Below are positions 17,003 through 24,765 of a DNA stretch of 64,000 nucleotides, one piece after another. Source of the stretch: VYFG01 sp965204165 (GTDB lineage: Bacteria; Pseudomonadota; Gammaproteobacteria; Arenicellales; Poriferihabitantaceae); contig OZ241969.1 in the NCBI GenBank assembly GCA_965204165.1, positions 2,170,001 to 2,234,000 of the forward strand, written 5' to 3'. Both the position numbers and the translations under genes were made by a program. The notes below the pieces were generated by a model, which was given only the letters and a program-made list of their open reading frames with translations, was not told the origin of the DNA and searched no databases. How positions within the stretch are numbered: the stretch's first letter is position 1; each line of letters starts with the position of its first letter.

Positions 17003-17734
17003 TCAGCGGCGAGAGCTCTTCCTTGTCCCTTTCCCTGATCTTTCCCGACCGCCGTTTTTCCGTGGAGACCCGGTTGCAGCCGGACCTTCCTTTCCCGGGT
17101 CGCCTGGGTCGGAAGACGCCGACGGACACAGGTCGCTGACCACGCATGCATGGCATTTCGGTTTACGCGCAACGCAGGTGTAGCGGCCGTGCAGGATCAG
17201 CCAGTGGTGTGCGTCCATCCGGTATTTTTCCGGCACGTTCTTGAGCAGACCCATCTCGACCTCCAGCACGTTTTTCCCGGGCGCAAGGCCGAGGCGGTTG
17301 GAAACGCGGAAGATATGGGTGTCCACGGCAATGGTGGGATGCCCGAAGGCGGTGTTGAGGATGACATTCGCGGTTTTCCGCCCGACGCCGGGCAACGCCT
17401 CCAGCGCGGCCCGGTCCTCGGGGACCCTGCCGCCGTGCTGCTCCAGCAGGATCCGGCAGGTCCGGATGATGTTTTCCGCCTTGGTGTTAAAAAGACCGAT
17501 GGTGCGGATGTACTCCTTGAGGCCGTCGACGCCAAGTGCGAGGATGGCCTCGGGTGAGTTGGCAACGGGATAGAGCCGTTTCGTCGCCTGGTTTACGAAC
17601 ACGTCGGTGGCTTGGGCCGACAGGACCACGGCCACCAGGAGCTCGAAGGGGGTCCCGTAGGACAGTTCGGTGGTGGGCCTTGGCAGTTCCTTCTTCAGCC
17701 TGGCGAACAGCGTCTCGATATCCGCGGGTCTCAT
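17003..17734 (-). CDS. nth: Endonuclease III (DNA glycosylase/AP lyase)
   Basis: A 243-aa HhH-GPD glycosylase that removes oxidised pyrimidines. LPGVGRKTANVIL is the helix-hairpin-helix and carries the catalytic Lys; VDTHIFRVSNRLGL carries the catalytic Asp. CVARKPKCHACVVSDLC is the [4Fe-4S] loop with the expected C-x6-C-x2-C-x5-C spacing. A basic tail of about 40 residues (ends RKSSRR) follows the cluster, beyond the usual 211-aa length. ATG 17734 overlaps the rsxB-like stop codon (ATGA), consistent with coupling. Longer frames to 18040 lack homology. Confidence 0.95.
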   Translation of the reverse strand: MRPADIETLFARLKKELPRPTTELSYGTPFELLVAVVLSAQATDVFVNQATKRLYPVANSPEAILALGVDGLKEYIRTIGLFNTKAENIIRTCRILLEQHGGRVPEDRAALEALPGVGRKTANVILNTAFGHPTIAVDTHIFRVSNRLGLAPGKNVLEVEMGLLKNVPEKYRMDAHHWLILHGRYTCVARKPKCHACVVSDLCPSASSDPGDPGKEGPAATGSPRKNGGRERSGKGTRKSSRR

Positions 17735-18531
17735 CGGTTCCGGGTGGCCTTTTGCCGTTCCAGTTTCTTCTGCCGTTCCGCGCGCTTCCGCGCCAGCGCG
17801 AGTTCGATCTCCCGCTTCATGATCCGGCGTTGATGGTCGCTCCGCTTCGCCTGCTTCCGGGCTTCCTCCTCGGCCTCGCGCGCCAGTTTCTGTTCCACCA
17901 TGCGGCGGGCCTTCCGCGTCTGGTTCAGGGAGAATGCGGGCCAGAGGCTGGGCGGTTCCGCGGAATCCGGTGCTGGTGCCGGAACCAGACTGATGCAGTC
18001 GGTGGGACACACCGGCACACACAGCTTGCAGCCCGTGCATTCCCTTTCGATCACCGTGTGCATGCGCTTTTCAGCTCCGACGATGCAGTCCACCGGGCAC
18101 GCCTTGATGCAGAGCTTGCATCCAATGCAGGCCGGCTCGTCGATCAACGCCAGAACTTTCGGCTCCTCCACCCCGTTTTCGGGGTTGAGCGGCTTGGGCG
18201 GTTTCCCGGTGAACTTGGCCAGCGCACCGATGGTGATGTCGGCACCCGGCGGACACTGGTTGATGTCCGCCTCACCGGCCGCGATCGCGGTGGCGTACTC
18301 ACGACAGCGCGGGTACCCGCACTGCGTGCATTGGGTCTGCGGGAGCAGTTGGTCGATCCGGTCGATGCGGTGTGGATCTGGAGAAGGCAACGGAATCGTT
18401 TGTAAACAGGCGGCTAGACAGCGCGGGATGCTAGCCTGAATTCCAGGTGGCCGCAAACTCAGGCCATGCCCTGGCATCGGGAAACTTGCTTCCTGCAGGC
18501 GGGCATGGGGCAGGGCAGTTTTCGAGGGCAA
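17731..18531 (-). CDS. rsxB: RnfB/RsxB-like electron transport iron-sulfur protein
   Basis: A 266-aa frame. The family begins around DRIDQLLPQTQCTQCGYPRC, the N-terminal Fe-S motif also seen in RnfB, followed by two ferredoxin-type clusters CIGCKLCIKACPVDC and CTGCKLCVPVCPTDC. The C-terminus is a long charged, probably coiled helix rich in R, K and E. No membrane anchor is visible at the N-terminus, and no other rnf genes are next to it, as in the solitary rnfB-nth arrangement of many beta- and gammaproteobacteria. The start is uncertain: ATG 18531, ATG 18477, or a non-ATG codon nearer residue 50. It probably feeds electrons to a redox partner; the partner is unknown. Confidence 0.82.
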   Translation of the reverse strand: MPSKTALPHARLQEASFPMPGHGLSLRPPGIQASIPRCLAACLQTIPLPSPDPHRIDRIDQLLPQTQCTQCGYPRCREYATAIAAGEADINQCPPGADITIGALAKFTGKPPKPLNPENGVEEPKVLALIDEPACIGCKLCIKACPVDCIVGAEKRMHTVIERECTGCKLCVPVCPTDCISLVPAPAPDSAEPPSLWPAFSLNQTRKARRMVEQKLAREAEEEARKQAKRSDHQRRIMKREIELALARKRAERQKKLERQKATRNR

Positions 18532-18623
18532 GGAAAGTGCGGGATGCCTTCACCGGCTCCAGAAACGCGGGCAATAAATTTTATCAGCCATAAAATGCGC
18601 CCATCCGGCCTAGGAGCAGGTAA

Positions 18624-18839
18624 ATGAAGACAATCGACGCAGCCGAATTCAAGGAGCAATGCCTGGCGCTGCTTGACAATCTCGACCAGGAAGGTCTTGT
18701 CGTCACCAGGCGCGGCAAGCCCGTGGCGCGCCTGATCCCCTTTGAGCGCCAGCACGCGGAACTCATCGGCAGCCTGCGCCACAAAGTGAAGATCCAAGGC
18801 GACATTCTGTCCACCGGAATCGACCGGGACGGGGATTGA
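18624..18839 (+). CDS. Phd/YefM-type antitoxin, apparently without partner toxin
   Basis: A 71-aa protein with the Phd/YefM N-terminal DNA-binding fold: MKTIDAAEFKEQCLALLDNL followed by VVTRRGKPVARLIPF. Such antitoxins normally sit just before a VapC- or Doc-like toxin. Here the next gene on the same strand is the radical SAM gene at 18942, and no toxin frame lies on either side. It is therefore an orphan or the toxin has been lost. Confidence 0.75.
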   Translation: MKTIDAAEFKEQCLALLDNLDQEGLVVTRRGKPVARLIPFERQHAELIGSLRHKVKIQGDILSTGIDRDGD

Positions 18840-18882
18840 TCCGGCCACCGCATCCGTCCGGCCTAGTTCGCGCCAGGGCAGG

Positions 18883-18911
18883 TTCGGCTCACAGGGAATT
18901 TTGCCTATAAT
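18883..18911 (+). promoter_or_regulatory. Predicted sigma-70 promoter of the SPL-family gene
   Basis: TATAAT at 18906-18911 is a perfect -10 hexamer. TTCGGC lies 17 bases upstream (18883-18888) as a weak -35. The start codon is 31 bases downstream of the -10. Confidence 0.4.
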
Positions 18912-18941
18912 CTGCGCCTTGGCCTGCCCCGGGGAGCCCCG

Positions 18942-20183
18942 ATGGATTATCCGGCGAAATTCGCCCGAATCGCGGAAAAGACCAGCTTCCGCCTGCTGGA
19001 TGCGGATGCCCGGGCGTTTGTCGGGGACATGGCGAACCGCTATCGCTTCACCCTGCAGGAACTGCAGCTCGTCAGCGACATGGCGCTGGACCGGTCGCGC
19101 TGGAAGGAGCAACCCCTCGTGGAGGACTGGCCGGACGAGGGCGACAAGAGCGCCCTCATCCGGGCCCTCGTCAGGCGCCACGGACAGGTCCGCGACCGCG
19201 AGAAGAGCTATGCGGCGTTTTCCGGGGCCGACAAGCCGAGAACCGTGAAGCCCGAGATCCGGGTTGCGTCGAAGCCGAAACTGGGCCTTGGCCGCTGCCC
19301 GGTGGCCTCGGAGCGGACCCGCTGCTGCAACCTGATGACCCTGGATGCGGTGGAACGGTGCGGGTTCGACTGTTCCTACTGCAGCATCCAGTCGTTCTAC
19401 CACGGCAACGCCGTGACCTTCGACGGCACTTTCCCGGAAAAACTTGCGGCGCTCGTCCTGGATCCGGACAGGACCTACCACATCGGCACCGGGCAGTCTT
19501 CCGACTCCCTGATGTGGGGCAACCACAACGGGGTGCTCGAGGCACTGGCCCGGTTCGCCGGGGACAATCCCAACGTGCTGCTCGAACTGAAGACCAAGTC
19601 CCGCAACATCGGCTGGCTGCTGGAAAACGACTATCCGCCGAACATCCTTGCGACCTGGTCGCTCAATCCCCAGACCATCATCGATCACGAGGAGCACCTG
19701 ACCGCCTCCCTGGCGCAGCGCCTGGACGCCGCCGGGAAAATCGCCGCAAAAGGCAGGCTGGTGGGATTCCATTTCCACCCCATCGTCCACTATGACCGCT
19801 GGCGCGAGGACTACGGTGCCATTTGCCGGGAACTCGTCTCGAGGTTCAAGCCGGAGCAGGTCGCCACGGTTTCTCTGGGGACCCTGACCTTCACCCGGTC
19901 AGTCATGAAAACCATCCGCCGGCGACCCCTGGCCAGCAAGATCCTGCAGATGCCCATGGAGGAGATCGCGGGCAAGTATTCCTATCCGCTCGTGGTCAAG
20001 ACCGAACTGTTCCGCCACGTCTACAAGGCCCTTTCCCCCTGGCACGGCCGGGTCTTCTTCTATCTGTGCATGGAGGCCGAGGAACTGTGGCGCCCGGTGT
20101 TCGGCCATGCGTATGCGTCCAACGGGGCGTTCGAAGAAGCGATGAAGGCGGCCTATTTCGCCAAGGTCGGCGCCTTGGACTGA
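18942..20183 (+). CDS. SPL family radical SAM protein (spore photoproduct lyase-like)
   Basis: A 413-aa radical SAM protein. CGFDCSYCSIQSFYHGN near residue 140 holds the C-x3-C-x2-C cluster motif. IGTGQSSDSLMWG, LELKTKSRNIGWLLEN and VGFHFHPIVHYDRWREDY are blocks shared with spore photoproduct lyase, which reverses the spore thymine photoproduct. This organism shows no sporulation genes, and SPL-like proteins occur in many non-spore-forming proteobacteria with undefined function; DNA-lesion repair is the usual guess. It stands alone between its own promoter and a GC hairpin. Confidence 0.82.
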   Translation: MDYPAKFARIAEKTSFRLLDADARAFVGDMANRYRFTLQELQLVSDMALDRSRWKEQPLVEDWPDEGDKSALIRALVRRHGQVRDREKSYAAFSGADKPRTVKPEIRVASKPKLGLGRCPVASERTRCCNLMTLDAVERCGFDCSYCSIQSFYHGNAVTFDGTFPEKLAALVLDPDRTYHIGTGQSSDSLMWGNHNGVLEALARFAGDNPNVLLELKTKSRNIGWLLENDYPPNILATWSLNPQTIIDHEEHLTASLAQRLDAAGKIAAKGRLVGFHFHPIVHYDRWREDYGAICRELVSRFKPEQVATVSLGTLTFTRSVMKTIRRRPLASKILQMPMEEIAGKYSYPLVVKTELFRHVYKALSPWHGRVFFYLCMEAEELWRPVFGHAYASNGAFEEAMKAAYFAKVGALD

Positions 20184-20199
20184 CCGGCCCGGGGGCCGG
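20184..20199 (+). terminator. GC hairpin directly after the SPL-family gene
   Basis: CCGGCC-CGGG-GGCCGG begins at the base after the stop codon. There is no U-tract, so it may be only an mRNA 3' structure. Confidence 0.35.
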
Positions 20200-20312
20200 G
20201 CAGGCCGCTTCGGGCGTTTCCTCCGGCAGGTTCGCCCCGCAGCCGGCCAGGCCTGGCCGGACGCGGACCCGCCTCCAAACCGAAAATGCCACCTTCATGA
20301 AACCCCGCGCCC

Positions 20313-20341
20313 TTCAGTTATCCCCGGCGCAGCGGTAGAAT
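20313..20341 (+). promoter_or_regulatory. Predicted sigma-70 promoter of argS
   Basis: TTCAGT at 20313-20318 and TAGAAT at 20336-20341 are separated by 17 bases and lie 41 bases before the argS start. Confidence 0.4.
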
Positions 20342-20381
20342 CCGCAGGCCTACCGCAACCCAGTCAGGATCAGTCCCCTTC

Positions 20382-22121
20382 ATGAAACAGCGCATCGCGT
20401 CCCTGGTCGCCCGGTCCGTAGAGGCACTCAGGGGGACGGTTCCGTTGCCGGACGGGGCGGAGGACCGCATCCAGGTCGACCGCACCCGGGATCCCGCCCA
20501 CGGCGACTATGCCAGCAACATCGCCCTGGTGCTGGCCAAGGCCGCAGGCATGAAGCCGCGGGATCTGGCGCAGCGCGTGGTCGAGGGACTGCCGGATTGC
20601 ACCCTGGTGGAGAAAGTGGACATCGCGGGCCCCGGCTTCATCAATTTCACCGTGACCCGGGACGCGTGGCTGGACCTGATCGGGCAGGTGCGCTCCCTGG
20701 GCGGGCGCTACGGCCGCAGTGAGGCCGGCGCCGGAGCCCGGGTCATGGTGGAGTTCGTCTCCGCCAACCCCACGGGACCGCTCCATGTGGGCCACGGCCG
20801 CGGGGCCGCCTACGGAGATTCCCTGGCGCGGGTGCTGCGCGCCGCCGGCTACGACGCCAGGAGCGAGTACTACATCAACGATGCCGGGAGGCAGATGGAT
20901 ATCCTGGCCCTCAGCGTCTGGCTGCGCTACCTCGAACTGCAGGGCGGGGAGACCCGTTTCCCCGCCGGCGGATACCGGGGAGACTACGTCCGGGACATCG
21001 CCCGGAGCCTTGCGGGAGAAAACGGCGACGGGCTGGTACGCCCGGCGGCGTCACTGTTCGACGACCTGCCGGAAGAGGCTGATCCGGCCATGGACACCCT
21101 GGTGGCGCGCTGCCGTTCCCTGCTGGGGGATGCCGGGTTCGGGACAGTGTTCGACCACGCCTGCGGGGTCATGGTGGCGGACATCCGCGAGGATCTTGCC
21201 GAATTCGGCGTTGAGTTCGACTGCTGGTTCTCCGAGCGCAGCCTGGTGACCGGCGGGGCCATGGAAAAGGCCATCCGGGTGCTCGAGGCCAACGGCCATG
21301 TCTACGAGAAAGACGGGGCCAAGTGGTTCCGCGCCACGGACTTCGGCGACGAGAAGGACCGCGTGGTGGTCAGGGCCAACGGCGCACACACCTATTTCGC
21401 CACCGATATCGCCTACCATTTCGACAAGGGCGAGCGGGGTTTCGACCGCATCCTGGACATCTTCGGGGCGGACCATCACGGCTACGTCGACCGGATCAGG
21501 GCATCCTTCGAGGCACTCGGGCATCCAAGGGAAAACCTGGATATCCTGCTGGTGCAGTTCGCCGTGCTCTATCGCGGCGGGGAGAAGGTGTCCATGTCCA
21601 CCAGGGAAGGGGAGTTCGTGACGCTCAGGGAACTGCGCGGGGAGGTGGGCAACGACGCGGCGCGTTTCTTCTACGCGCTCAGGCGTCCGGAGCAGCACAT
21701 GGACTTCGACCTGGATCTCGCGAAGTCGCAGTCCGCGGACAACCCGGTCTATTACATCCAGTATGCCCATGCGAGGATCTGCAGCGTGTTCCGGCAGCTC
21801 CGGGAGCGCGGCATGGAGACCCTGGAGACCGCCACGCCCGACTACGGACTTCTCGGGGAAAGCCGCGAGCTGGAACTGCTGCGCACCCTGTCGCGATACC
21901 CCGAGGTGGTGGCCTCCGCGGCCGCTTCGCTGGAACCCCACCAGGTCGCCTACTACCTCCGGGACCTCGCCACCGATTTCCATACCTACTACAATGCACA
22001 TCCGTTCCTTGCAAGCGAGAACGATCTGCGCCTGGCCAGGCTCGGCCTGATCGACGCCACCCGGCAGGTCATCGCCAACGGGCTTGACCTCCTCGGTGTC
22101 AGCGCGCCGGAATCGATGTAG
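20382..22121 (+). CDS. argS: Arginyl-tRNA synthetase
   Basis: A 579-aa class I synthetase that charges tRNA-Arg. ANPTGPLHVGHGRGAAYGD holds the HIGH-type motif near residue 130. The KMSKS position reads KVSMSTREGEF near residue 404, the usual degenerate form in ArgRS. The N-terminal Add1 domain (tRNA D-loop recognition) and the C-terminal anticodon-binding domain (YYIQYAHARICSVFRQL onward) are complete. The length agrees with E. coli ArgS (577). Confidence 0.98.
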   Translation: MKQRIASLVARSVEALRGTVPLPDGAEDRIQVDRTRDPAHGDYASNIALVLAKAAGMKPRDLAQRVVEGLPDCTLVEKVDIAGPGFINFTVTRDAWLDLIGQVRSLGGRYGRSEAGAGARVMVEFVSANPTGPLHVGHGRGAAYGDSLARVLRAAGYDARSEYYINDAGRQMDILALSVWLRYLELQGGETRFPAGGYRGDYVRDIARSLAGENGDGLVRPAASLFDDLPEEADPAMDTLVARCRSLLGDAGFGTVFDHACGVMVADIREDLAEFGVEFDCWFSERSLVTGGAMEKAIRVLEANGHVYEKDGAKWFRATDFGDEKDRVVVRANGAHTYFATDIAYHFDKGERGFDRILDIFGADHHGYVDRIRASFEALGHPRENLDILLVQFAVLYRGGEKVSMSTREGEFVTLRELRGEVGNDAARFFYALRRPEQHMDFDLDLAKSQSADNPVYYIQYAHARICSVFRQLRERGMETLETATPDYGLLGESRELELLRTLSRYPEVVASAAASLEPHQVAYYLRDLATDFHTYYNAHPFLASENDLRLARLGLIDATRQVIANGLDLLGVSAPESM

Positions 22122-22144
22122 ATGGACAGCAGCAGTACGAGATA

Positions 22145-22954
22145 ATGGCCCAGGCGAAAAAGAGAAGGAGCCGGGCGACCTCGGCTAGGCCCAGAGGGGA
22201 CAAGGCCAGCCTGTCCGGGTTGTTTTCCGGCAGTGCCGGCATGCTGTTCGCGGGCATCGTGATCGGCTCCCTCGGCACCACGCTCTGGCACGGATGGCGG
22301 GGCGGGGACAGCGAGGTCGGATCCGGGATCCGGCGCATGATGGAGGACTCCAGCGAGCGTTCCGCCGGCGCCGGATCCGTCGAGACCGCCCCCGCCCCCA
22401 AGCCGGAGCCCCAGCAGACCAACTACGATTTCTTCACCGTCCTGCCCGAGATCGAGGTGGTGGTGTCCGAAGGCGAGGACGCGCCGCCCGAGGCGGCATC
22501 CCCGGAGCAGGCGCCTGCCGAACCGGCATCCACCGAAACGGCATCCACCGAGCCCGCGCTTCCGGACCCGGCATCCTCCGAACCGGAGCCCGCCGAAACC
22601 GAACCTGCCCAACTGGCATCCTCCGATCCGGCACCCGCCCAGCCGGCAGCCCCGCCGGAAAAGCCCCAGGCACCCGTCCGGGAGGCAAAACCTGAGCCGG
22701 CCAGCACCTACATGCTGCAGGCCGGTTCCTTCAGTCGTCCCGCCGAGGCAGACCGGCAAAAGGCCAGAATCGCCCTGCTCGGGCTGAGCGCCAGCATCCA
22801 GAAGGTCACGATCCAGGGTCGCGGGGATTTCTACCGGGTCCGGCTCGGACCCTATGCCAGCTATTCCCGCATGGAGGATGCGGACAGGAGGCTCAAGGGG
22901 GAGGACATCCAGGCCATACGGCTCAAGGTTTCCCGTCCGAACCCGGACGCCTGA
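22145..22954 (+). CDS. SPOR domain protein, FtsN-like
   Basis: A 269-aa membrane-anchored protein. It has a short basic cytoplasmic N-terminus (MAQAKKRRSR), one transmembrane helix near residues 30-52, a long Pro/Glu/Ala/Ser-rich linker (about residues 95-185), and a C-terminal SPOR domain (TYMLQAGSFSRPAEADRQKA) that binds denuded peptidoglycan at the septum. The position after argS is that of FtsN-like genes in several gammaproteobacteria. Division function is inferred from architecture; other SPOR proteins look similar. Confidence 0.82.
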   Translation: MAQAKKRRSRATSARPRGDKASLSGLFSGSAGMLFAGIVIGSLGTTLWHGWRGGDSEVGSGIRRMMEDSSERSAGAGSVETAPAPKPEPQQTNYDFFTVLPEIEVVVSEGEDAPPEAASPEQAPAEPASTETASTEPALPDPASSEPEPAETEPAQLASSDPAPAQPAAPPEKPQAPVREAKPEPASTYMLQAGSFSRPAEADRQKARIALLGLSASIQKVTIQGRGDFYRVRLGPYASYSRMEDADRRLKGEDIQAIRLKVSRPNPDA

Positions 22955-22970
22955 TCTTCGCTCGGACGGC

Positions 22971-23906
22971 ATGCCAAGAACCCTGCGGATCGCCACCCGG
23001 AAAAGCCAGCTCGCCCTCTGGCAGGCACACCATGTCAGGGACCGGCTCCTGTCCTGTCACGAGGGGCTCGAAGTGGAGATCGTGGAACTGGTGTCCGAGG
23101 GGGACCGGACCCTGGACATTCCCCTTTCCAGGGTGGGCGGCAAGGGATTGTTCCTGAAGGAACTGGAACAGGCCATCCTCGACGGGAGCTGCGACATCGC
23201 GGTGCATTCGATGAAGGATGTCACTGTGACCCTGCCTGACGGGCTGGCGATCACCGCGATCTGCCCCAGGGAGGATCCCCGGGATGCACTGGTTTCCAAC
23301 CGCCACGAAACGCTGGAGTCCCTCCCGCCGGGTGCCGTGGTCGGCACCTGCAGCCTCCGGCGGGGATGCCAGCTCCGTGCGGCGTTCCCGCAACTCGAGG
23401 TGCGCAACCTCAGGGGCAACGTCAACACCCGGCTGGCCCGGCTGGACCGGGGCGATTACGATGCGCTGATCCTGGCGGCCGCGGGCCTGATCCGGCTCCG
23501 GTTCCGGCAGCGGATCCGTACCTGCATCGACACGGACATGATGCTGCCGGCAGTGGGACAGGGGGCCGTGGGAATCGAGTGCCGCGAGGACGACACCGAA
23601 ATTCGCGCCCTGCTCGAACCGCTGGGGGATGCCGACACCACCCTCAGGGTCCGCGCCGAACGCGCCGTCAACGAAGGCCTGGGCGGGGGCTGTCACGTGC
23701 CCGTGGCGGCCTATGCGGAAATCGACGGGGACACCATGCGCGTGCGCGGCTTGGTGGGACAGCCCGACGGCTCCCGGCTGTTGCGGGCCGAGGCCAGGGG
23801 TGGGCCCGCCGACGCGGAATCCCTTGGCCGCGAGGTCGCCGACGGGCTGCTGGGGCAGGGTGCGGGGGAGATTCTCGCCGAAGTCTATGACGGCGGGCCC
23901 GCTTGA
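22971..23906 (+). CDS. hemC: Porphobilinogen deaminase (hydroxymethylbilane synthase)
   Basis: A 311-aa enzyme that joins four porphobilinogens into hydroxymethylbilane, a step of heme synthesis. IATRKSQLALWQA is the N-terminal signature, VHSMKDV binds substrate, and LGGGCHVPVAAYAEI carries the Cys near residue 242 that attaches the dipyrromethane cofactor. ATG 22971 was chosen because the family starts here; the frame is open further upstream without homology. hemD starts within its last 20 bases, which indicates coupled translation. Confidence 0.97.
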   Translation: MPRTLRIATRKSQLALWQAHHVRDRLLSCHEGLEVEIVELVSEGDRTLDIPLSRVGGKGLFLKELEQAILDGSCDIAVHSMKDVTVTLPDGLAITAICPREDPRDALVSNRHETLESLPPGAVVGTCSLRRGCQLRAAFPQLEVRNLRGNVNTRLARLDRGDYDALILAAAGLIRLRFRQRIRTCIDTDMMLPAVGQGAVGIECREDDTEIRALLEPLGDADTTLRVRAERAVNEGLGGGCHVPVAAYAEIDGDTMRVRGLVGQPDGSRLLRAEARGGPADAESLGREVADGLLGQGAGEILAEVYDGGPA

Positions 23907-24681
23907 AGGCGCAAGCGTCCTGATCACCCGGCCCGAGGGCCGGGGCACCGAGCTGGCGCGAAAAATTGCCGGCGCGGGCGGCGAGGCGATCTGCTTTCCG
24001 GTGCTTGAGATCGACCTGCTTCCTTCGGACGCCATGCTGAGTCCCGCCGGCCTGGCGCTCGACCGTTTCGCCCTGGCGGTCTTCGTCAGCGTGTACTCGG
24101 TGAGGGCAATGGCGGCCACGCTGTCCGCTTCCGGACAGTTTCCCCGGAACGTAACTGTTGCCGCAATCGGCACGGCGACTGCGGGGGCACTGGAGAATCT
24201 GGGAATTGCCGTCCAGTACCTGCCCCGGGACAGCCATGACAGCGAAGGCCTCCTCCGGGCGCTTGCCGAGTTGCCCGTCTCGGGCCGTGACGTGGTGATC
24301 TACAGCGGGGATGCCGGGCGGGACGCACTGGAGGAAGGCCTCCGGGACCGGGGTGCCAGGGTGCACCGGCTTGCCTGCTACCGGCGCCGGCCCAACCCGT
24401 CCCCGCCGCTGGAACGCCTGTCCCAGTGGCTTGGCCGGCCCCGGGGCATCCTGCTGGTGACCAGCGTGGCCATACTCGATGCCCTGCTGGGCAACGTTCC
24501 CGACCGGGGCGGCCAGGCGCTGTTCGGCCGGCCGGTGGTCACCCTGAGCGACCGCGTAGCGGCGGCCTGCCGCACGGCCGGGTTTCGCGGGCCGGTCCTG
24601 ACGGCCGAAGGCACCGGTTCCGAGGCGATCCTGGTGGCACTGGCGACGCTCCACGGAACGGGGAATCAAGGTCGGGACTGA
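23887..24681 (+). CDS. hemD: Uroporphyrinogen-III synthase
   Basis: A 264-aa protein of the HemD fold that cyclises hydroxymethylbilane. The sequence is poorly conserved, as usual, but GASVLITRPEGRGTELARKI, AVFVSVYSVRAM, TVAAIGTATAGAL and LVTSVAILDALL are typical of the two-domain fold. It overlaps hemC by 20 bases and is followed by hemX and hemY, the standard gammaproteobacterial order. Confidence 0.92.
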   Translation: MTAGPLEGASVLITRPEGRGTELARKIAGAGGEAICFPVLEIDLLPSDAMLSPAGLALDRFALAVFVSVYSVRAMAATLSASGQFPRNVTVAAIGTATAGALENLGIAVQYLPRDSHDSEGLLRALAELPVSGRDVVIYSGDAGRDALEEGLRDRGARVHRLACYRRRPNPSPPLERLSQWLGRPRGILLVTSVAILDALLGNVPDRGGQALFGRPVVTLSDRVAAACRTAGFRGPVLTAEGTGSEAILVALATLHGTGNQGRD

Positions 24682-24765
24682 ATATTCTCGGTCGGCCGGC
24701 CGGCCGGTGGTGGCCGGTCTGAAAAGTGAATACAATTGGAATTTAGCTAGAGATTCCGGCTGAAG

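Noticed and set aside
18459..19790. Long minus-strand open frame (443 codons)
   Set aside because: It is antisense to the SPL-family gene and has no domain; high GC keeps the shadow frame free of stops.
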